Shown: positions 1-10,630, counted from the first letter of the stretch. The stretch is DNA of 64,000 nt from an uncultured Nocardioides sp. (GCF_947489365.1 NZ_CANLDB010000001.1:682001-746000); one strand, 5' to 3'. A program made the numbers and translations. Notes: generated from the letters alone by a model not told the origin.

Positions 1-13
1 CTTCCCGGTCGAC

Positions 14-1087
14 GTGGTGCAGCAGATGGGCAAGATGGGGCTGTTCGGCCTCACCGCCCCTGAGGAGTACGGCGGCGCCGGCCTCTCCGGGGAGGACGGC
101 GGGTTCACGTCGCTCTGCCTCGCGATCGAGGAGATCGGCCGCGTCGACCAGTCGATGGGCATCACCCTCGAGGCCGCCGTGGGCCTCGGGATCAATCCGA
201 TCCTCACCTTCGGCACGGCCGAGCAGAAGAAGCGCTGGCTCCCGGCGCTCGTGGCCGGCGAGGCCGTCGCGGGCTTCGGGCTGACCGAGCCCGGCGCGGG
301 CTCCGACGCCGGTGCCACCCAGACCAAGGCCGTCCTCGACGGCGGCGAGTGGGTCGTCGACGGCGCGAAGCAGTTCATCACCAACTCCGGCTCCGACATC
401 ACCTCGCTGGTGACCGTCACGGCCCGCACCGGCACCCGGGAGGGCGCCGACGGCGCCACCAAGCCGGAGATCTCGACGATCGTCGTCCCGTCGGGCACGC
501 CCGGCTTCACCGCCGAGAAGGCGTACGACAAGCTCGGCTGGCACGCCTCCGACACCCACCCGCTGACCTTCACCGGCGCCCGGGTGCCCGAGGACCACCT
601 CCTCGGCGAGCGGGGCCGCGGCTACGCGCAGTTCCTCGCCACCCTGGACGACGGCCGCGTCGCGATCGCGGCCCTGGCAGTCGGCTGCATCCAGGCCTGC
701 CTCGACATGAGCCTCGAGTACGCCGGACAGCGCCAGACCTTCGGCGGCCCGATCGGGCGCAAGCAGGGCGTCGCGTTCCAGATCGCCGACCTCGAGGTGC
801 TGCTCCGCACCGCCCGCCTGCTGACCTACTCGGCGGCCGCCATGAAGGACGCCGGCGCCCCGCTGAAGGAGTTCAAGCAGGCCGCCGCGGTGGCCAAGCT
901 CCAGACCACCGAGGCCGCCGTCACCGCCACCCGGATCGCCACCCAGGTCTTCGGGGGCTACGGGTTCATGGAGGAGTACCCGGTGGCCCGGTTCTACCGG
1001 GACGCGAAGGTGCTGGAGATCGGCGAGGGCACCTCGGAGATCCAGCGGATGCTCATCGCGCGGGGGCTCGGCCTGCCGGTCGAGTAG
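14..1087 (+). CDS. acyl-CoA dehydrogenase (5' end may lie upstream of window)
   Basis: Long ORF with ACAD motifs (GFGLTEPGAGSDAG, QVFGGYGFMEEYPVARFYRDAKVLEIGEGTSEIQR). Confidence 0.95.
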   Translation: MVQQMGKMGLFGLTAPEEYGGAGLSGEDGGFTSLCLAIEEIGRVDQSMGITLEAAVGLGINPILTFGTAEQKKRWLPALVAGEAVAGFGLTEPGAGSDAGATQTKAVLDGGEWVVDGAKQFITNSGSDITSLVTVTARTGTREGADGATKPEISTIVVPSGTPGFTAEKAYDKLGWHASDTHPLTFTGARVPEDHLLGERGRGYAQFLATLDDGRVAIAALAVGCIQACLDMSLEYAGQRQTFGGPIGRKQGVAFQIADLEVLLRTARLLTYSAAAMKDAGAPLKEFKQAAAVAKLQTTEAAVTATRIATQVFGGYGFMEEYPVARFYRDAKVLEIGEGTSEIQRMLIARGLGLPVE

Positions 1088-1117
1088 GTCCGCCCCGTCA
1101 CGGGTAGGTTTCACCGT

Positions 1118-1633
1118 GTGGGCAGATGGCGCAGACGCGGGACCGAGGGCGCCAAGTTCGCCGGCGTCGGCACCGTCTCGACGATCGTCTCGTTCGTCCT
1201 GTTCAACGTGCTGCTGCACGGGGTCTGGATCTTCGACGACCCCTGGCTGAGCGGCTACCCGATCACGGCGTACGTCGTCGCGAACACCGTCGGCATGGTC
1301 GTGACGTACGTCGGCAGCCGGACGTGGGCGTTCAAGAACCGCGAGACGCACGGCAAGGACGGCGGCGTCCTGTCGTTCGTCGTCATCAACGTGACGACGA
1401 TGGCGATCCCCGTCGCGCTGCTGTGGGTCAGCCGCAACCTGCTGGGGCTCACCGACCCGATCTCGGACAACATCGCCGCGAACGTCGTCGGCCTCGCGCT
1501 GGGCTTCGTCGCCCGGTTCTACCTGTTCCGGAAGTTCGTCTTCACGAAGCCGGAGCAGACGGGGGAGCAGACCAGAGGTCCGGCCACCGCAGGCCGACCT
1601 CCCGCAGCAGCTCCCGCAGCAGGGGAAGGCTGA
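1118..1633 (+). CDS. GtrA-family membrane protein
   Basis: GtrA pattern (FAGVGTVSTIVSFVLFNVLL...FKNRETH...FVARFYLFRKFVF); TAGGTT -10 7 nt before the GTG start. Confidence 0.85.
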   Translation: MGRWRRRGTEGAKFAGVGTVSTIVSFVLFNVLLHGVWIFDDPWLSGYPITAYVVANTVGMVVTYVGSRTWAFKNRETHGKDGGVLSFVVINVTTMAIPVALLWVSRNLLGLTDPISDNIAANVVGLALGFVARFYLFRKFVFTKPEQTGEQTRGPATAGRPPAAAPAAGEG

Positions 1634-2168
1634 GCCCGACCACCGCGTGGTGGTCGCCCTCGATGCCGCGCACGAACGCCCCGCCGTACCCGTCGACCGT
1701 GAACGCCCCGGCCACCACGAGCGGCTCGCCGGTCGCGACGTAGGCCTCGATCTCGTCGTCGTCGACCTCGGCGAAGTGGACGACGGTCGAGGCCGTCCGC
1801 GACACCACCCGGCCGTCGGGCGCGCGCAGGCTGTGCCCGGAGTGCAGGACGCCGGAGCGGCCGCGCATCACCCTCCAGCGCGCGGTCGCCTCGGCGGCGT
1901 CGGCGGGCTTGCCGTACGCCTCGCCGTCCAGCTCCAGCACCGAGTCGCAGCCGAGCACGAGCGCGTCGTCGGCGACGTCCTCGCGGGCGACGACCGCGGC
2001 GCACTTGAGCCGGGCGAGCTCGAGCGCGAGGTCGGCCGGGGCCAGACCGGTCACCTGCTCCTCGTCGACGCCGGACACGATCACCTCCGGCTCGATCCCC
2101 GCCGCCCGCAGGGTCGCGAGCCGGGCGGGGGAGGCGGAGGCGAGGACCAGGGGCTGCCTCGCCGCCAT
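1542..2168 (-). CDS. maf: Maf-family nucleotide pyrophosphatase
   Basis: LVLASASPARLATLRAAGI, DSVLELDGEAYGKP; ATG start overlaps accE stop. Confidence 0.9.
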   Translation of the reverse strand: MAARQPLVLASASPARLATLRAAGIEPEVIVSGVDEEQVTGLAPADLALELARLKCAAVVAREDVADDALVLGCDSVLELDGEAYGKPADAAEATARWRVMRGRSGVLHSGHSLRAPDGRVVSRTASTVVHFAEVDDDEIEAYVATGEPLVVAGAFTVDGYGGAFVRGIEGDHHAVVGLSLPLLRELLREVGLRWPDLWSAPPSAPAS

Positions 2169-2410
2169 CAGCGGGGCAGGCCGCTGGCGCGCCAGGCGCC
2201 CGGGCCGGGGTGGTGCGGGGTCCGCAGGCGTCGCCCGGGTCGCGACCACTCCGAGGGACGACGGGCCGCCGGGGCCTCACCGCCGCCCGACGCCGCGGCC
2301 AGCACGGCCACCAGCGCCGCCAGCTGCTCGGGGGTGGGGTCGCCCTTGACGACGCGCAGCACGGGCGCCTGCGACGCTCCGTCCGAGTCGTTCGCGGCTT
2401 CGCCGCTCAC
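2168..2410 (-). CDS. accE: acyl-CoA carboxylase epsilon subunit
   Basis: Small protein with VLRVVKGDPTPEQLAALVAVLAA motif next to the beta subunit gene. Confidence 0.8.
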   Translation of the reverse strand: MSGEAANDSDGASQAPVLRVVKGDPTPEQLAALVAVLAAASGGGEAPAARRPSEWSRPGRRLRTPHHPGPGAWRASGLPR

Positions 2411-2445
2411 AGTGACCCCCTCCTGCCGTGACGTCGGCGCTCATC

Positions 2446-2507
2446 GCCGAGTCGGCATGTTCTCCCGGCCTCGCTGGCGCTCGGGCGGGAGAACATGCCG
2501 ACTCGGC
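2446..2507 (-). repeat. perfect 22-bp inverted repeat with 18-nt loop (GCCGAGTCGGCATGTTCTCCCG / CGGGAGAACATGCCGACTCGGC)
   Basis: Arms 2446-2467 and 2486-2507 are exact reverse complements; lies between accB stop and accE start. Confidence 0.95.
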
Positions 2508-2546
2508 TCGTCGTCCCGCTGTTCGGGGGGCGCTTCGCTGCCCCCC

Positions 2547-4193
2547 TCACAGCGGGATGTTCCCGTGCTTCTTGGGCGGCAGCGTGGCGCGCTTGGTGCG
2601 CAGCAGCCGGAGCGCCCGGACGACCTCGGCGCGGGTCTCGTGCGGGGTGATGACCGCGTCGACGTACCCGCGCTCGGCGGCGATGTAGGGGTTCGCGAGG
2701 TGCTGGTCGTACTCCTCGACGAGCTCGGCGCGGCGCTTCTCCGGGTCCTCGGCCTTCTTCAGCTCGCCGCGGTGGAGGATGTTGACCGCGCCCTGCGCGC
2801 CCATGACCGCGATCTGCGCGGTGGGCCACGCCAGGTTGATGTCCGCGCCCAGGTGCTTCGAGCCCATGACGTCGTAGGCGCCGCCGTAGGCCTTGCGGGT
2901 GATGATCGTGACCAGCGGGACCGTCGCCTCGGCGTACGCGTAGATCAGCTTCGCGCCGCGACGGATGATGCCGCCCCACTCCTGGTCGGTGCCGGGCAGG
3001 AAGCCCGGGACGTCCACGAAGGTCAGCACGGGCACGTTGAACGCGTCGCAGGTCCGCACGAACCGCGCCGCCTTCTCGGAGGCGTCGATGTCGAGGGTGC
3101 CCGCGAACTGCATCGGCTGGTTGGCCACGACGCCCACCGGCCGGCCCTCGACCCGGCCGAAGCCGATCACGATGTTCGTCGCGAACAGCGGCTGGACCTC
3201 GAGGAAGTCCCCGTCGTCCACGACCGCCTCGATGACGGTGTGCATGTCGTACGGCTGGTTCGGGCTGTCCGGGATCAGCGTGTCGAGCGCTCGGTCGTCG
3301 TCGCTCGGCTCGAGGTCGTCGTTGGACAGCTCCGCCGACGGGTCGTACGGCGGCTCGTCGAGGTTGTTCTGCGGCAGGTGGCTCAGCAGCGCCTTGACGT
3401 AGTCGAGCGCGTCCTCCTCGTCGGAGGCCATGTAGTGGGCGTTGCCGGACTTCGTGTTGTGCGCGCGGGCGCCGCCGAGGTCCTCCATCGTCACGTCCTC
3501 GCCGGTGACGGTCTTGATGACGTCGGGGCCGGTGATGAACATGTTCGAGGTGCCGTCGACCATCACCGTGAAGTCGGTGACGGCGGGGGAGTAGACGTGG
3601 CCGCCGGCGCACGAGCCCATGATGAGGCTGATCTGCGGGACCACGCCGGAGGCGTGCACGTTGCGGCGGAAGATCTCGCCGTACAGGCCGAGCGAGACGA
3701 CGCCCTCCTGGATGCGGGCGCCGGCGCCCTCGTTGATGCCGATGATCGGGCTGCCGGTGCGCATCGCGAGGTCCATGACCTTGGTGATCTTCTCGCCGTA
3801 CACCTCGCCGAGCGAGCCGCCGAAGACGGTGAAGTCCTGGGAGAACACGCAGACCTGACGGCCGTCGATCGTGCCGTAGCCGGTGATGACGCCGTCGCCG
3901 TACGGGCGCTTCTTCTCGAGGCCGAACGCCGTCGAGCGGTGCCGCGCCAGCTCGTCGAGCTCGACGAAGCTGCCCTCGTCGAAGAGCTGTCCGATCCGCT
4001 CCCGGGCGGTCTGGCGGCCCTTCGCGTGCTGCTTCTCGACGGCCTTCTCCGACCCGGCGTGGACCGCCTCGTCCAGGCGGCGGTCGAGGTCGGCGAGCTT
4101 GCCGGCCGTGGTGTGCAGGTCGAGGTCGTCGGGGACCTCGGTGCCGGCTGCGGATGCGTCGGGACCCGTGGGTTCGTCAGTCTGCGCGCTCAC
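2547..4193 (-). CDS. accB: acyl-CoA (propionyl/acetyl-CoA) carboxylase beta subunit
   Basis: Carboxyltransferase motifs ([42 protein letters not shown]); GTG start VSAQTDE with TAGGTT -10 7 nt upstream. Confidence 0.95.
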   Translation of the reverse strand: MSAQTDEPTGPDASAAGTEVPDDLDLHTTAGKLADLDRRLDEAVHAGSEKAVEKQHAKGRQTARERIGQLFDEGSFVELDELARHRSTAFGLEKKRPYGDGVITGYGTIDGRQVCVFSQDFTVFGGSLGEVYGEKITKVMDLAMRTGSPIIGINEGAGARIQEGVVSLGLYGEIFRRNVHASGVVPQISLIMGSCAGGHVYSPAVTDFTVMVDGTSNMFITGPDVIKTVTGEDVTMEDLGGARAHNTKSGNAHYMASDEEDALDYVKALLSHLPQNNLDEPPYDPSAELSNDDLEPSDDDRALDTLIPDSPNQPYDMHTVIEAVVDDGDFLEVQPLFATNIVIGFGRVEGRPVGVVANQPMQFAGTLDIDASEKAARFVRTCDAFNVPVLTFVDVPGFLPGTDQEWGGIIRRGAKLIYAYAEATVPLVTIITRKAYGGAYDVMGSKHLGADINLAWPTAQIAVMGAQGAVNILHRGELKKAEDPEKRRAELVEEYDQHLANPYIAAERGYVDAVITPHETRAEVVRALRLLRTKRATLPPKKHGNIPL

Positions 4194-4212
4194 GTGCGTC
4201 AACCTAGTACGC

Positions 4213-5043
4213 GTGCTCCCCGCCTCCGAGTCCCGTCCGCCGCTGGATCCGCGCCGCCTGGGCTCCGACGTGCTCCCCACCGGCCTCCTCCCCGGGCTCC
4301 GCGTCGAGGTCGTCGAGGCGACCCCGTCGACCAACGCGGACGCCGCCGCCCGCGCCGCCGCGGGGGAGGAGCCCGGCCTGGTGCTCGTCACCGAGCACCA
4401 GACCGCCGGGCGGGGACGGCTCGACCGGGTGTGGACGACGCCGCCGCGGGCGTGCCTGACCTTCTCCACCCTGCTGCGCCCCGACGTGCCGATGGCGCAC
4501 TGGCCGTGGCTCCCGCTGCTGACCGGGTACGCCGTCGCCGCGGCGCTGCGGACCCACCTCGCCGTCCCCGGCGGCCCGGACCCGGTGGGGCTGAAGTGGC
4601 CGAACGACGTGCTGCTCGACGAGCGCAAGGTCGCGGGGATCCTCGTCGAGCGCCACGAGGCGCCGGGCGGCCCGGTCGCCGTGGTCGGCATCGGCCTCAA
4701 CGTGACCCTGCGCGACGACGAGCTGCCCGTCCCGCACGCGACCTCGCTGCTCCTCGCGGGCGGGCCCGTGCCGGACAGGGAGGACCTCCTGCTCTCCGTG
4801 CTGGCCGAGCTCGCCGCGGCGTACGACGCGTGGCGGGCGGAGCCGACCGGGTCGCGGCTGCGGGCGTCGTACGCCGCGGCCTGCACGACGGTGGGCCGAC
4901 GGGTGCGGGTGGAGCTGCCCGTCGGACCGCCGCTGGTCGGCACGGCCGTCGACGTCGACCCCGGCGGCCGGCTGGTGGTCGACGACGGCGTCGTCCGCCG
5001 TCCCGTCGGCGCCGGCGACGTCGTGCACGTCCGGCCCGCCTGA
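4213..5043 (+). CDS. birA: biotin-[acetyl-CoA-carboxylase] ligase
   Basis: [39 protein letters not shown] motifs. Confidence 0.9.
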   Translation: MLPASESRPPLDPRRLGSDVLPTGLLPGLRVEVVEATPSTNADAAARAAAGEEPGLVLVTEHQTAGRGRLDRVWTTPPRACLTFSTLLRPDVPMAHWPWLPLLTGYAVAAALRTHLAVPGGPDPVGLKWPNDVLLDERKVAGILVERHEAPGGPVAVVGIGLNVTLRDDELPVPHATSLLLAGGPVPDREDLLLSVLAELAAAYDAWRAEPTGSRLRASYAAACTTVGRRVRVELPVGPPLVGTAVDVDPGGRLVVDDGVVRRPVGAGDVVHVRPA

Positions 5044-5083
5044 GCCGCCCGGAGACCTGTGCCGGGATGACAGACTGGCGCCC

Positions 5084-5599
5084 GTGACCTTCCCCACCCG
5101 TCTGCTCAACGAGGGCGAGCGCGTCGTCGTCTCGACGCGGACGCACGTGAAGGTCCTGCTGCTGCCCCTCCTCGTGCTGCTGGTGACGCTCGTCGCGGCG
5201 GTCCTGCTGTCCCGGCTGGGGGAGGGGACCACCGAGCAGGTCCTCGACTACGTGGCCTGGGGGCTCGCGGCGCTGGTGGTGCTGTGGTTCGTGGTCCGGC
5301 CGTTCCTGCGGTGGTGGACGACGACGTACACGTTCACCGACCGGCGCTTCGTCGCCCGCTCCGGCGTCGTCGCCAAGGAGGGCCGCACGATCCCGCTCAA
5401 CCGCATCAGCGGCGTCGACTTCGACATCGGGATCCTCGACCGGATGCTCGGCTGCGGCACGCTCGTGGTCTCCGACGCCAGCGTCGAGGGCCGGGTCGAG
5501 CTGCACGACATCCCCCGGGTCGAGCGGGTCCAGCTGCAGGTCGCCGAGGAGCTGCACCGCCTCGGCGGCGGGGGACGACGCGGGGACGACGGCTCCTGA
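5084..5599 (+). CDS. PH (bPH2/YdbS-like) domain membrane protein
   Basis: Two TM helices then [48 protein letters not shown]. Confidence 0.85.
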   Translation: MTFPTRLLNEGERVVVSTRTHVKVLLLPLLVLLVTLVAAVLLSRLGEGTTEQVLDYVAWGLAALVVLWFVVRPFLRWWTTTYTFTDRRFVARSGVVAKEGRTIPLNRISGVDFDIGILDRMLGCGTLVVSDASVEGRVELHDIPRVERVQLQVAEELHRLGGGGRRGDDGS

Positions 5600-5600
5600 G

Positions 5601-6725
5601 GTGACCCAGGACGACAGCAGGGACCAGAGCACGGTCGACGGCACGAGCGGCACCGACGACGCCAGGACCCACGGGACCGGCGCCCGCGGCCCCGGCGAGG
5701 CCGCCACCTCCCGGCTCGAGGAAGCGATCCTCGGCGAGCGGCCCACCCTGACCGGGGCCGAGGTCGCGGAGCAGGCGGGCGTCGACCCCGACCAGGCGCG
5801 ACGGATGTGGCGCGCGCTCGGCTTCCCCGAGCTCGAGGGCGGCGAGGACGACGGGAGCCGGGGCACCCCGGGCGTCGTGGGCTTCACGACCGCCGACGTC
5901 GAGGCGGTCCGGGACCTGTACGCCACGGCCGGGCACGGCCTCATCGACGTCGACACCGCCGTCACCCTCGCGCGGGCCGTGGGCCAGACGATGAGCCGGC
6001 TGGCCGACTGGGAGGTCGCGACGCTGGTCACCCGCATCGAGCAGATCGAGGCCCAGGGTCGCGCCCGCGCCGGGGCGAGCGGCTCGCAGGAGCCGCGCCC
6101 GGGTCGCGCCGACCTGGCCCTCAAGCTCGTCGAGGACATCGGCACCGGCTTCGAGTCGCTGCTCGTCTACACCTGGCGGCGCCACCTGGCCGCGGCCGTC
6201 GCGCGCCTCGAGGCGCTCAGCGCCGCCGAGGAGGACCTCCACACCGCGAACCTCACCGTCGGGTTCGCCGACATCGTCAGCTTCACCGCCCTGTCGAACC
6301 GGCTCGAGCACGACCGCATCGGCGACCTCGTGGAGCTGTTCGAGCTGCGGTGCCACGACGTCGTCAGCGCCCACCGCGGCCGGGTCATCAAGAGCATCGG
6401 CGACTCCGTGCTGTTCCTGAACGACGACGCCGGCCGCGCGATGCGCACGGCCGAGGGGATCATCCAGGTCATCGGCCGCGACCGGAAGATGCCCGACGTG
6501 CGGGTCGGGCTCGCCAGCGGCGCGGTCACCCTGCGCCTCGGGGACGTGTTCGGCCCGCCGGTCAACATGGCCGCCCGCCTCACCGCCGTCGCGCGCCGCA
6601 ACCGCGTCATCGTCGACTCCGCGACCGCGGACCTGCTGCCCCCGCACTACGAGACCCGACGCCTGCCCGCGCGGCCGGTCCGGGGGTTCGGTCTCGTCGA
6701 GCCCGTCGCCGTCCGCCGCGCCTGA
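5601..6725 (+). CDS. class III adenylate/guanylate cyclase with Rv1264-like N-terminal regulatory domain
   Basis: Cyclase motifs VGFADIVSFTALS, GRVIKSIGDSVLF, FGPPVNMAARLTAVA. Confidence 0.9.
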   Translation: MTQDDSRDQSTVDGTSGTDDARTHGTGARGPGEAATSRLEEAILGERPTLTGAEVAEQAGVDPDQARRMWRALGFPELEGGEDDGSRGTPGVVGFTTADVEAVRDLYATAGHGLIDVDTAVTLARAVGQTMSRLADWEVATLVTRIEQIEAQGRARAGASGSQEPRPGRADLALKLVEDIGTGFESLLVYTWRRHLAAAVARLEALSAAEEDLHTANLTVGFADIVSFTALSNRLEHDRIGDLVELFELRCHDVVSAHRGRVIKSIGDSVLFLNDDAGRAMRTAEGIIQVIGRDRKMPDVRVGLASGAVTLRLGDVFGPPVNMAARLTAVARRNRVIVDSATADLLPPHYETRRLPARPVRGFGLVEPVAVRRA

Positions 6726-6797
6726 GCACGCACGGCCGACGGTAAGGATTTCCGGGTTCCGCCACGCGGGGCGCCGCTGCTGCCTACCGTTTCTCGT

Positions 6798-7118
6798 GTG
6801 TTCACCGCCCAGGACGTCCGCGTCGATCCCGCCGGTCGGCGTGCCTGGCGGGACGGGGTCGAGCTCGAGCTGACCCGCAAGGAGTTCGACCTCCTGCACG
6901 CCCTGATCTCCCGCGCCGGCGACCTGGTCACCCGCGAGGAGCTCATGCGCGAGGTGTGGCAGACGGACTTCTGGAGCTCCTCGAAGACCCTCGACGTCCA
7001 CCTCGGCTGGCTGCGACGCAAGCTGGGCGACGACCCGCGCGCGCCCGGGCTGATCACCACCGTCCGTGGCCGCGGCCTGCGGTTCGAGACCGTCACGCCC
7101 GTCGTCGGGGCCTCCTGA
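6798..7118 (+). CDS. stand-alone winged-helix (OmpR/PhoB-type C-terminal domain) regulator lacking a receiver
   Basis: LTRKEFDLLHALISRAGDLVTREELMREVW...VHLGWLRRKLGDD...RGRGLRFE; TACCGT -10 7 nt before GTG. Confidence 0.85.
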   Translation: MFTAQDVRVDPAGRRAWRDGVELELTRKEFDLLHALISRAGDLVTREELMREVWQTDFWSSSKTLDVHLGWLRRKLGDDPRAPGLITTVRGRGLRFETVTPVVGAS

Positions 7119-7208
7119 GCCCCTCGTACGACGCTCCTCCGACCCCCGTCGTCCGCCCCCGGCGGATCGGGCGCCGGGACCGCCGCCGCGCTGACTAGGG
7201 TTGCCGCC

Positions 7209-8408
7209 GTGGCACTCCCCGCGACCCCCGGCCCGGCCCCCGGCCGGGCGCCCCGCACCGCCGTGATCGGCGGCGGCCAGCTCGCCCGCATGATGGCGAC
7301 CCCGGCCGCCGAGCTCGCGCTCCCGCTGCGCCTGCTCGCCGAGGGCCCGGACGTCTCCGCGGCGCAGGTGATCGCCGACGTCGTCGTGGGCGACCACACC
7401 GACCTCGCCGACCTCCGTCGCGCCACCGAGGGCTGCGCCGTGGTCACCTTCGACCACGAGCACGTGCCCACCGAGCACCTCCGGGCGCTCGAGGCCGACG
7501 GGGTCGCCGTACGACCCGGGCCGGACGCGCTGGTCCACGCCCAGGACAAGGTCGTGATGCGCGAGCGGCTCACCGCGCTCGGGGTCCCCTGCCCCCGCCA
7601 CGTGGTCGTCACCGAGGTCGCCGACGTCGAGGCGTTCGGCCTGCCCTGCGTGCTCAAGACGAGCCGCGGCGGGTACGACGGCAAAGGCGTCTGGGTGGTC
7701 CGCGCCCCCGAGGACGCCGCCGAGGCCTTCGCGACGGCCGCCGCGTCCGGCGTCCGGGTGCTCGCCGAGGAGCTCGTCGACTTCCGCCGCGAGCTGTCCG
7801 CGCTGGTCGTCCGCTCGCCCAGCGGCCAGGCGGCGGCGTACCCGGTGGTGGCCTCCGTGCAGCGGGACGGCATCTGCCACGAGGTCGTCGCCCCCGCACC
7901 CGACCTCGCCCCCGAGCTGTCGGAGCACGCCCAGGAGGTCGCCCTGCGTGTCGCGGGCGAGCTCGGCGTCGTCGGGATCCTCGCCGTGGAGCTCTTCGAG
8001 ACCCGTGACGGGCGGATCCTCGTCAACGAGCTCGCCATGCGGCCCCACAACACCGGCCACTGGACCCAGGACGGTGCCGTCACCAGCCAGTTCGAGAACC
8101 ACCTGCGCGCCGTCCTCGACCTGCCGCTCGGCTCGCCGTCCCCCCGCGAGCGCTGGACGGTGATGGTCAACGTCCTCGGCTCCACCCAGGACCCCGACGG
8201 CCCCGACGTCGGCCGCCTGTACGACGGCTACCCCCACGCGCTGGCCCGCGACCCGCGGCTGCGCGTCCACCTGTACGGCAAGGACCTGCGGCCCGGCCGC
8301 AAGGTCGGCCACGTCAACGCCTTCGGCGACGACCTCGAGGACTGCCTGGAGCGGGCGCGGCACGCCGCCGCCTGGTTCGCGGGCGACCTCGGCAACGAGA
8401 GCGAGTGA
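7209..8408 (+). CDS. purK: 5-(carboxyamino)imidazole ribonucleotide synthase
   Basis: ATP-grasp PurK motifs ([38 protein letters not shown]). Confidence 0.97.
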   Translation: MALPATPGPAPGRAPRTAVIGGGQLARMMATPAAELALPLRLLAEGPDVSAAQVIADVVVGDHTDLADLRRATEGCAVVTFDHEHVPTEHLRALEADGVAVRPGPDALVHAQDKVVMRERLTALGVPCPRHVVVTEVADVEAFGLPCVLKTSRGGYDGKGVWVVRAPEDAAEAFATAAASGVRVLAEELVDFRRELSALVVRSPSGQAAAYPVVASVQRDGICHEVVAPAPDLAPELSEHAQEVALRVAGELGVVGILAVELFETRDGRILVNELAMRPHNTGHWTQDGAVTSQFENHLRAVLDLPLGSPSPRERWTVMVNVLGSTQDPDGPDVGRLYDGYPHALARDPRLRVHLYGKDLRPGRKVGHVNAFGDDLEDCLERARHAAAWFAGDLGNESE

Positions 8409-8409
8409 G

Positions 8410-8943
8410 ATGACCGAGAACAGCCAGCAGGCCCGCGTCGGGATCGTCATGGGGTCCGACTCCGACTGGCCCGTCATGCAGGCCGCCGGCGAGGCCCTCA
8501 CCGAGCTCGGCGTGACCTGGGAGGCCGACGTCGTCTCCGCCCACCGGATGCCCGAGGACATGCTCGCCTGGGGCCGCGACGCGGCCGGGCGCGGCATCGA
8601 CGTGGTGATCGCCGGGGCCGGCGGCGCCGCGCACCTGCCCGGCATGCTCGCCTCCGTCACCCCGCTGCCGGTGATCGGCGTCCCCGTGCCGCTGCGCCAC
8701 CTCGACGGCATGGACTCGCTGCTCTCGATCGTCCAGATGCCCGCCGGCGTCCCCGTCGCGACCGTCGGCGTCGGCAACGCCCGCAACGCGGGCCTGCTCG
8801 CCGCGCGCATCCTCGGCGTCGCCGACGAGGCCCTGCGCGGCCGGATGACCGACTTCCAGGCCGCCCTGCGCGAGACCGCCCGGGAGAAGGGCGGCGTCGT
8901 GCGCCGCGCCTCCGGCGGCGAGCGGCCGCGGACGGGGTTCTGA
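8410..8943 (+). CDS. purE: 5-(carboxyamino)imidazole ribonucleotide mutase
   Basis: [34 protein letters not shown]. Confidence 0.97.
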   Translation: MTENSQQARVGIVMGSDSDWPVMQAAGEALTELGVTWEADVVSAHRMPEDMLAWGRDAAGRGIDVVIAGAGGAAHLPGMLASVTPLPVIGVPVPLRHLDGMDSLLSIVQMPAGVPVATVGVGNARNAGLLAARILGVADEALRGRMTDFQAALRETAREKGGVVRRASGGERPRTGF

Positions 8944-10148
8944 GCGCCGCCGACGCACCCACCGCCCCCGTCGTACGCCGGGGGCGGCTGCTCGGGCTGG
9001 ACGTCGCCCGCTGCCTCGCGCTGGTCGGCATGGTCGCCACCCACGTGGCCGCCGAGCGGGACGCCGACGGCTCCCTGAGCCTCGCGCACCAGCTGGCGAG
9101 CGGCCGCGCCTCCGCGCTCTTCGCGGTGCTCGCCGGGGTCACGCTGGCCCTCGGGACCGGCGGCCGCGTCCCGGCCGTCGGGCGGGAGCGAGCCGCCCGC
9201 AGCGCCGGGTTCGCCGTCCGCGCCCTGATGGTGGCGCTGCTCGGGCTCGCGCTCGGCGGGCCCGACTCCGGGCTCGCGGTGATCCTCACCTACTACGGCG
9301 TGCTGTTCCTGCTCGGCCTGCCGTTCGTCGCCCTGCGGGCGGGGCCGCTGCTGCTGCTCGCGACGGCCTGGTGCGTGGTGGCCCCGGTCGTGTCGGAGGT
9401 GGTGCGCCCGCTGCTGCCGGACCGGGGCTTCACCAGCCCCGACCTGTTCTCCCTCGCCGAGCCCGGGCGGCTGCTCGCCGAGCTGCTGTTCACCGGGTAC
9501 TACCCGGCGGTCCCGTGGCTGACGTACCTCCTCGTCGGCATGGCGCTCGGGCGGCTGGACCTGCGGCGGCCCGCCGTGGCCGCGGCGGTCGCCGTCAGCG
9601 GCCTGGTCGTGGCCGTCGCCGCGACCGCCGTGTCACGGCTGCTGACCGGCTCGGCGGCGCTCCGGGCGACGCTCGCCTCCGAGCTGCCGATCCCCGTCCG
9701 ACCCGACGAGCTCATGGACTCCCTCGCCGGCGGCCTGCCCGGCACGACCCCCACCGGCGGGTCCTGGCAGTGGCTGCTCACCGCCGCGCCGCACAGCGCG
9801 ACCCCGTTCGACCTGGCCGCCACCGTCGGCAGCTCGCTGCTCGTGGTCGGCGTCTGCCTGCTCGCGTGCGGCGCCCTGCCCGCCGTCCCCGGCCGCGCCG
9901 TCGAGGTGGTCTTCGGCGCCGGCCGCATGACGCTGACGCTCTACAGCCTCCACGTCGTGCTGAAGACGCCGTCCGTCCCGCCCGGCGACGACCCCGAGGA
10001 CCTCGCCCGCCACGTCCTCGTCCTGCTCGCGATCGGCGCCCTCTTCGCCGCCGCCCGATGGCGCGGCCCCCTCGAGGCCGCCGTCGGGACGGTCAGCACC
10101 GCCGCCGTGGCCGCCGTACGCCGAGTCGGCACGTCTGCGCACCCCTGA
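8940..10148 (+). CDS. HGSNAT/DUF418-like membrane acyltransferase; probable CTG start overlapping purE stop (first ATG at 9030)
   Basis: Conserved first-helix sequence [21 protein letters not shown] begins upstream of ATG 9030; no ATG/GTG/TTG found in this frame upstream to 8761. Confidence 0.7.
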   Translation: MSAADAPTAPVVRRGRLLGLDVARCLALVGMVATHVAAERDADGSLSLAHQLASGRASALFAVLAGVTLALGTGGRVPAVGRERAARSAGFAVRALMVALLGLALGGPDSGLAVILTYYGVLFLLGLPFVALRAGPLLLLATAWCVVAPVVSEVVRPLLPDRGFTSPDLFSLAEPGRLLAELLFTGYYPAVPWLTYLLVGMALGRLDLRRPAVAAAVAVSGLVVAVAATAVSRLLTGSAALRATLASELPIPVRPDELMDSLAGGLPGTTPTGGSWQWLLTAAPHSATPFDLAATVGSSLLVVGVCLLACGALPAVPGRAVEVVFGAGRMTLTLYSLHVVLKTPSVPPGDDPEDLARHVLVLLAIGALFAAARWRGPLEAAVGTVSTAAVAAVRRVGTSAHP

Positions 10149-10173
10149 GGGGTCGAGTCGGCACGTCTGCGCA
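10122..10173 (+). repeat. two direct copies of CGAGTCGGCACGTCTGCGCA at 32-bp spacing
   Basis: Copies at 10122-10141 and 10154-10173; first lies inside the 3' end of the preceding CDS. Confidence 0.95.
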
Positions 10174-10193
10174 GCCTTCTCGACGGTGACCAC

Positions 10194-10607
10194 TCAGCCG
10201 CGGCGTCTCCACTCGATGGCGGGGCAGGTGTCCATGACCATCGGGACGCCGGCGGCGGTGGTGCGGGCGAAGGCGTCCTCGTCGACCACGCCGAGCTGGA
10301 ACCAGACGGCCTTGGCGCCGATGGCGACCGCCTCGTCGGCGAAGCGCCCGGCCTGGTCGGAGCGGCGGAAGACGTCGACGACGTCGACTCCGAACGGGAT
10401 CTCGGCCAGCGAGGTGTAGCCGGGCTCGCCGAGCACCTCGGCGCCGCGCGGGTGGACGGGGACGATCCGCTTGCCGCGCTGCTGCAGCAGCTGCGCGATC
10501 TGGTACGCCGTCCGGCTGGGGTCGCCGCCGAGGCCGACGACGGCCCACGTCTCCAGGTCGTCGAGCATGAGGCGCACGGCCTCGGGGTCCTGCCAGTTCT
10601 CGGTCAC
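10194..10607 (-). CDS. CoA-binding (YccU-like) protein
   Basis: WAVVGLGGDPSRTAYQIAQLLQQRGKRIVPVHPRGAEVLGEPGYTSL. Confidence 0.88.
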   Translation of the reverse strand: MTENWQDPEAVRLMLDDLETWAVVGLGGDPSRTAYQIAQLLQQRGKRIVPVHPRGAEVLGEPGYTSLAEIPFGVDVVDVFRRSDQAGRFADEAVAIGAKAVWFQLGVVDEDAFARTTAAGVPMVMDTCPAIEWRRRG

Positions 10608-10613
10608 GACCCG

Positions 10614-10623
10614 ACTGTAGGTT
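10614..10623. promoter_or_regulatory. overlapping divergent -10 elements ACTGTAGGTT (TACAGT on -, TAGGTT on +)
   Basis: 6 nt from the 10607 GTG (-) and 7 nt from the 10631 ATG (+). Confidence 0.5.
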
Positions 10624-10630
10624 CCGGAGC

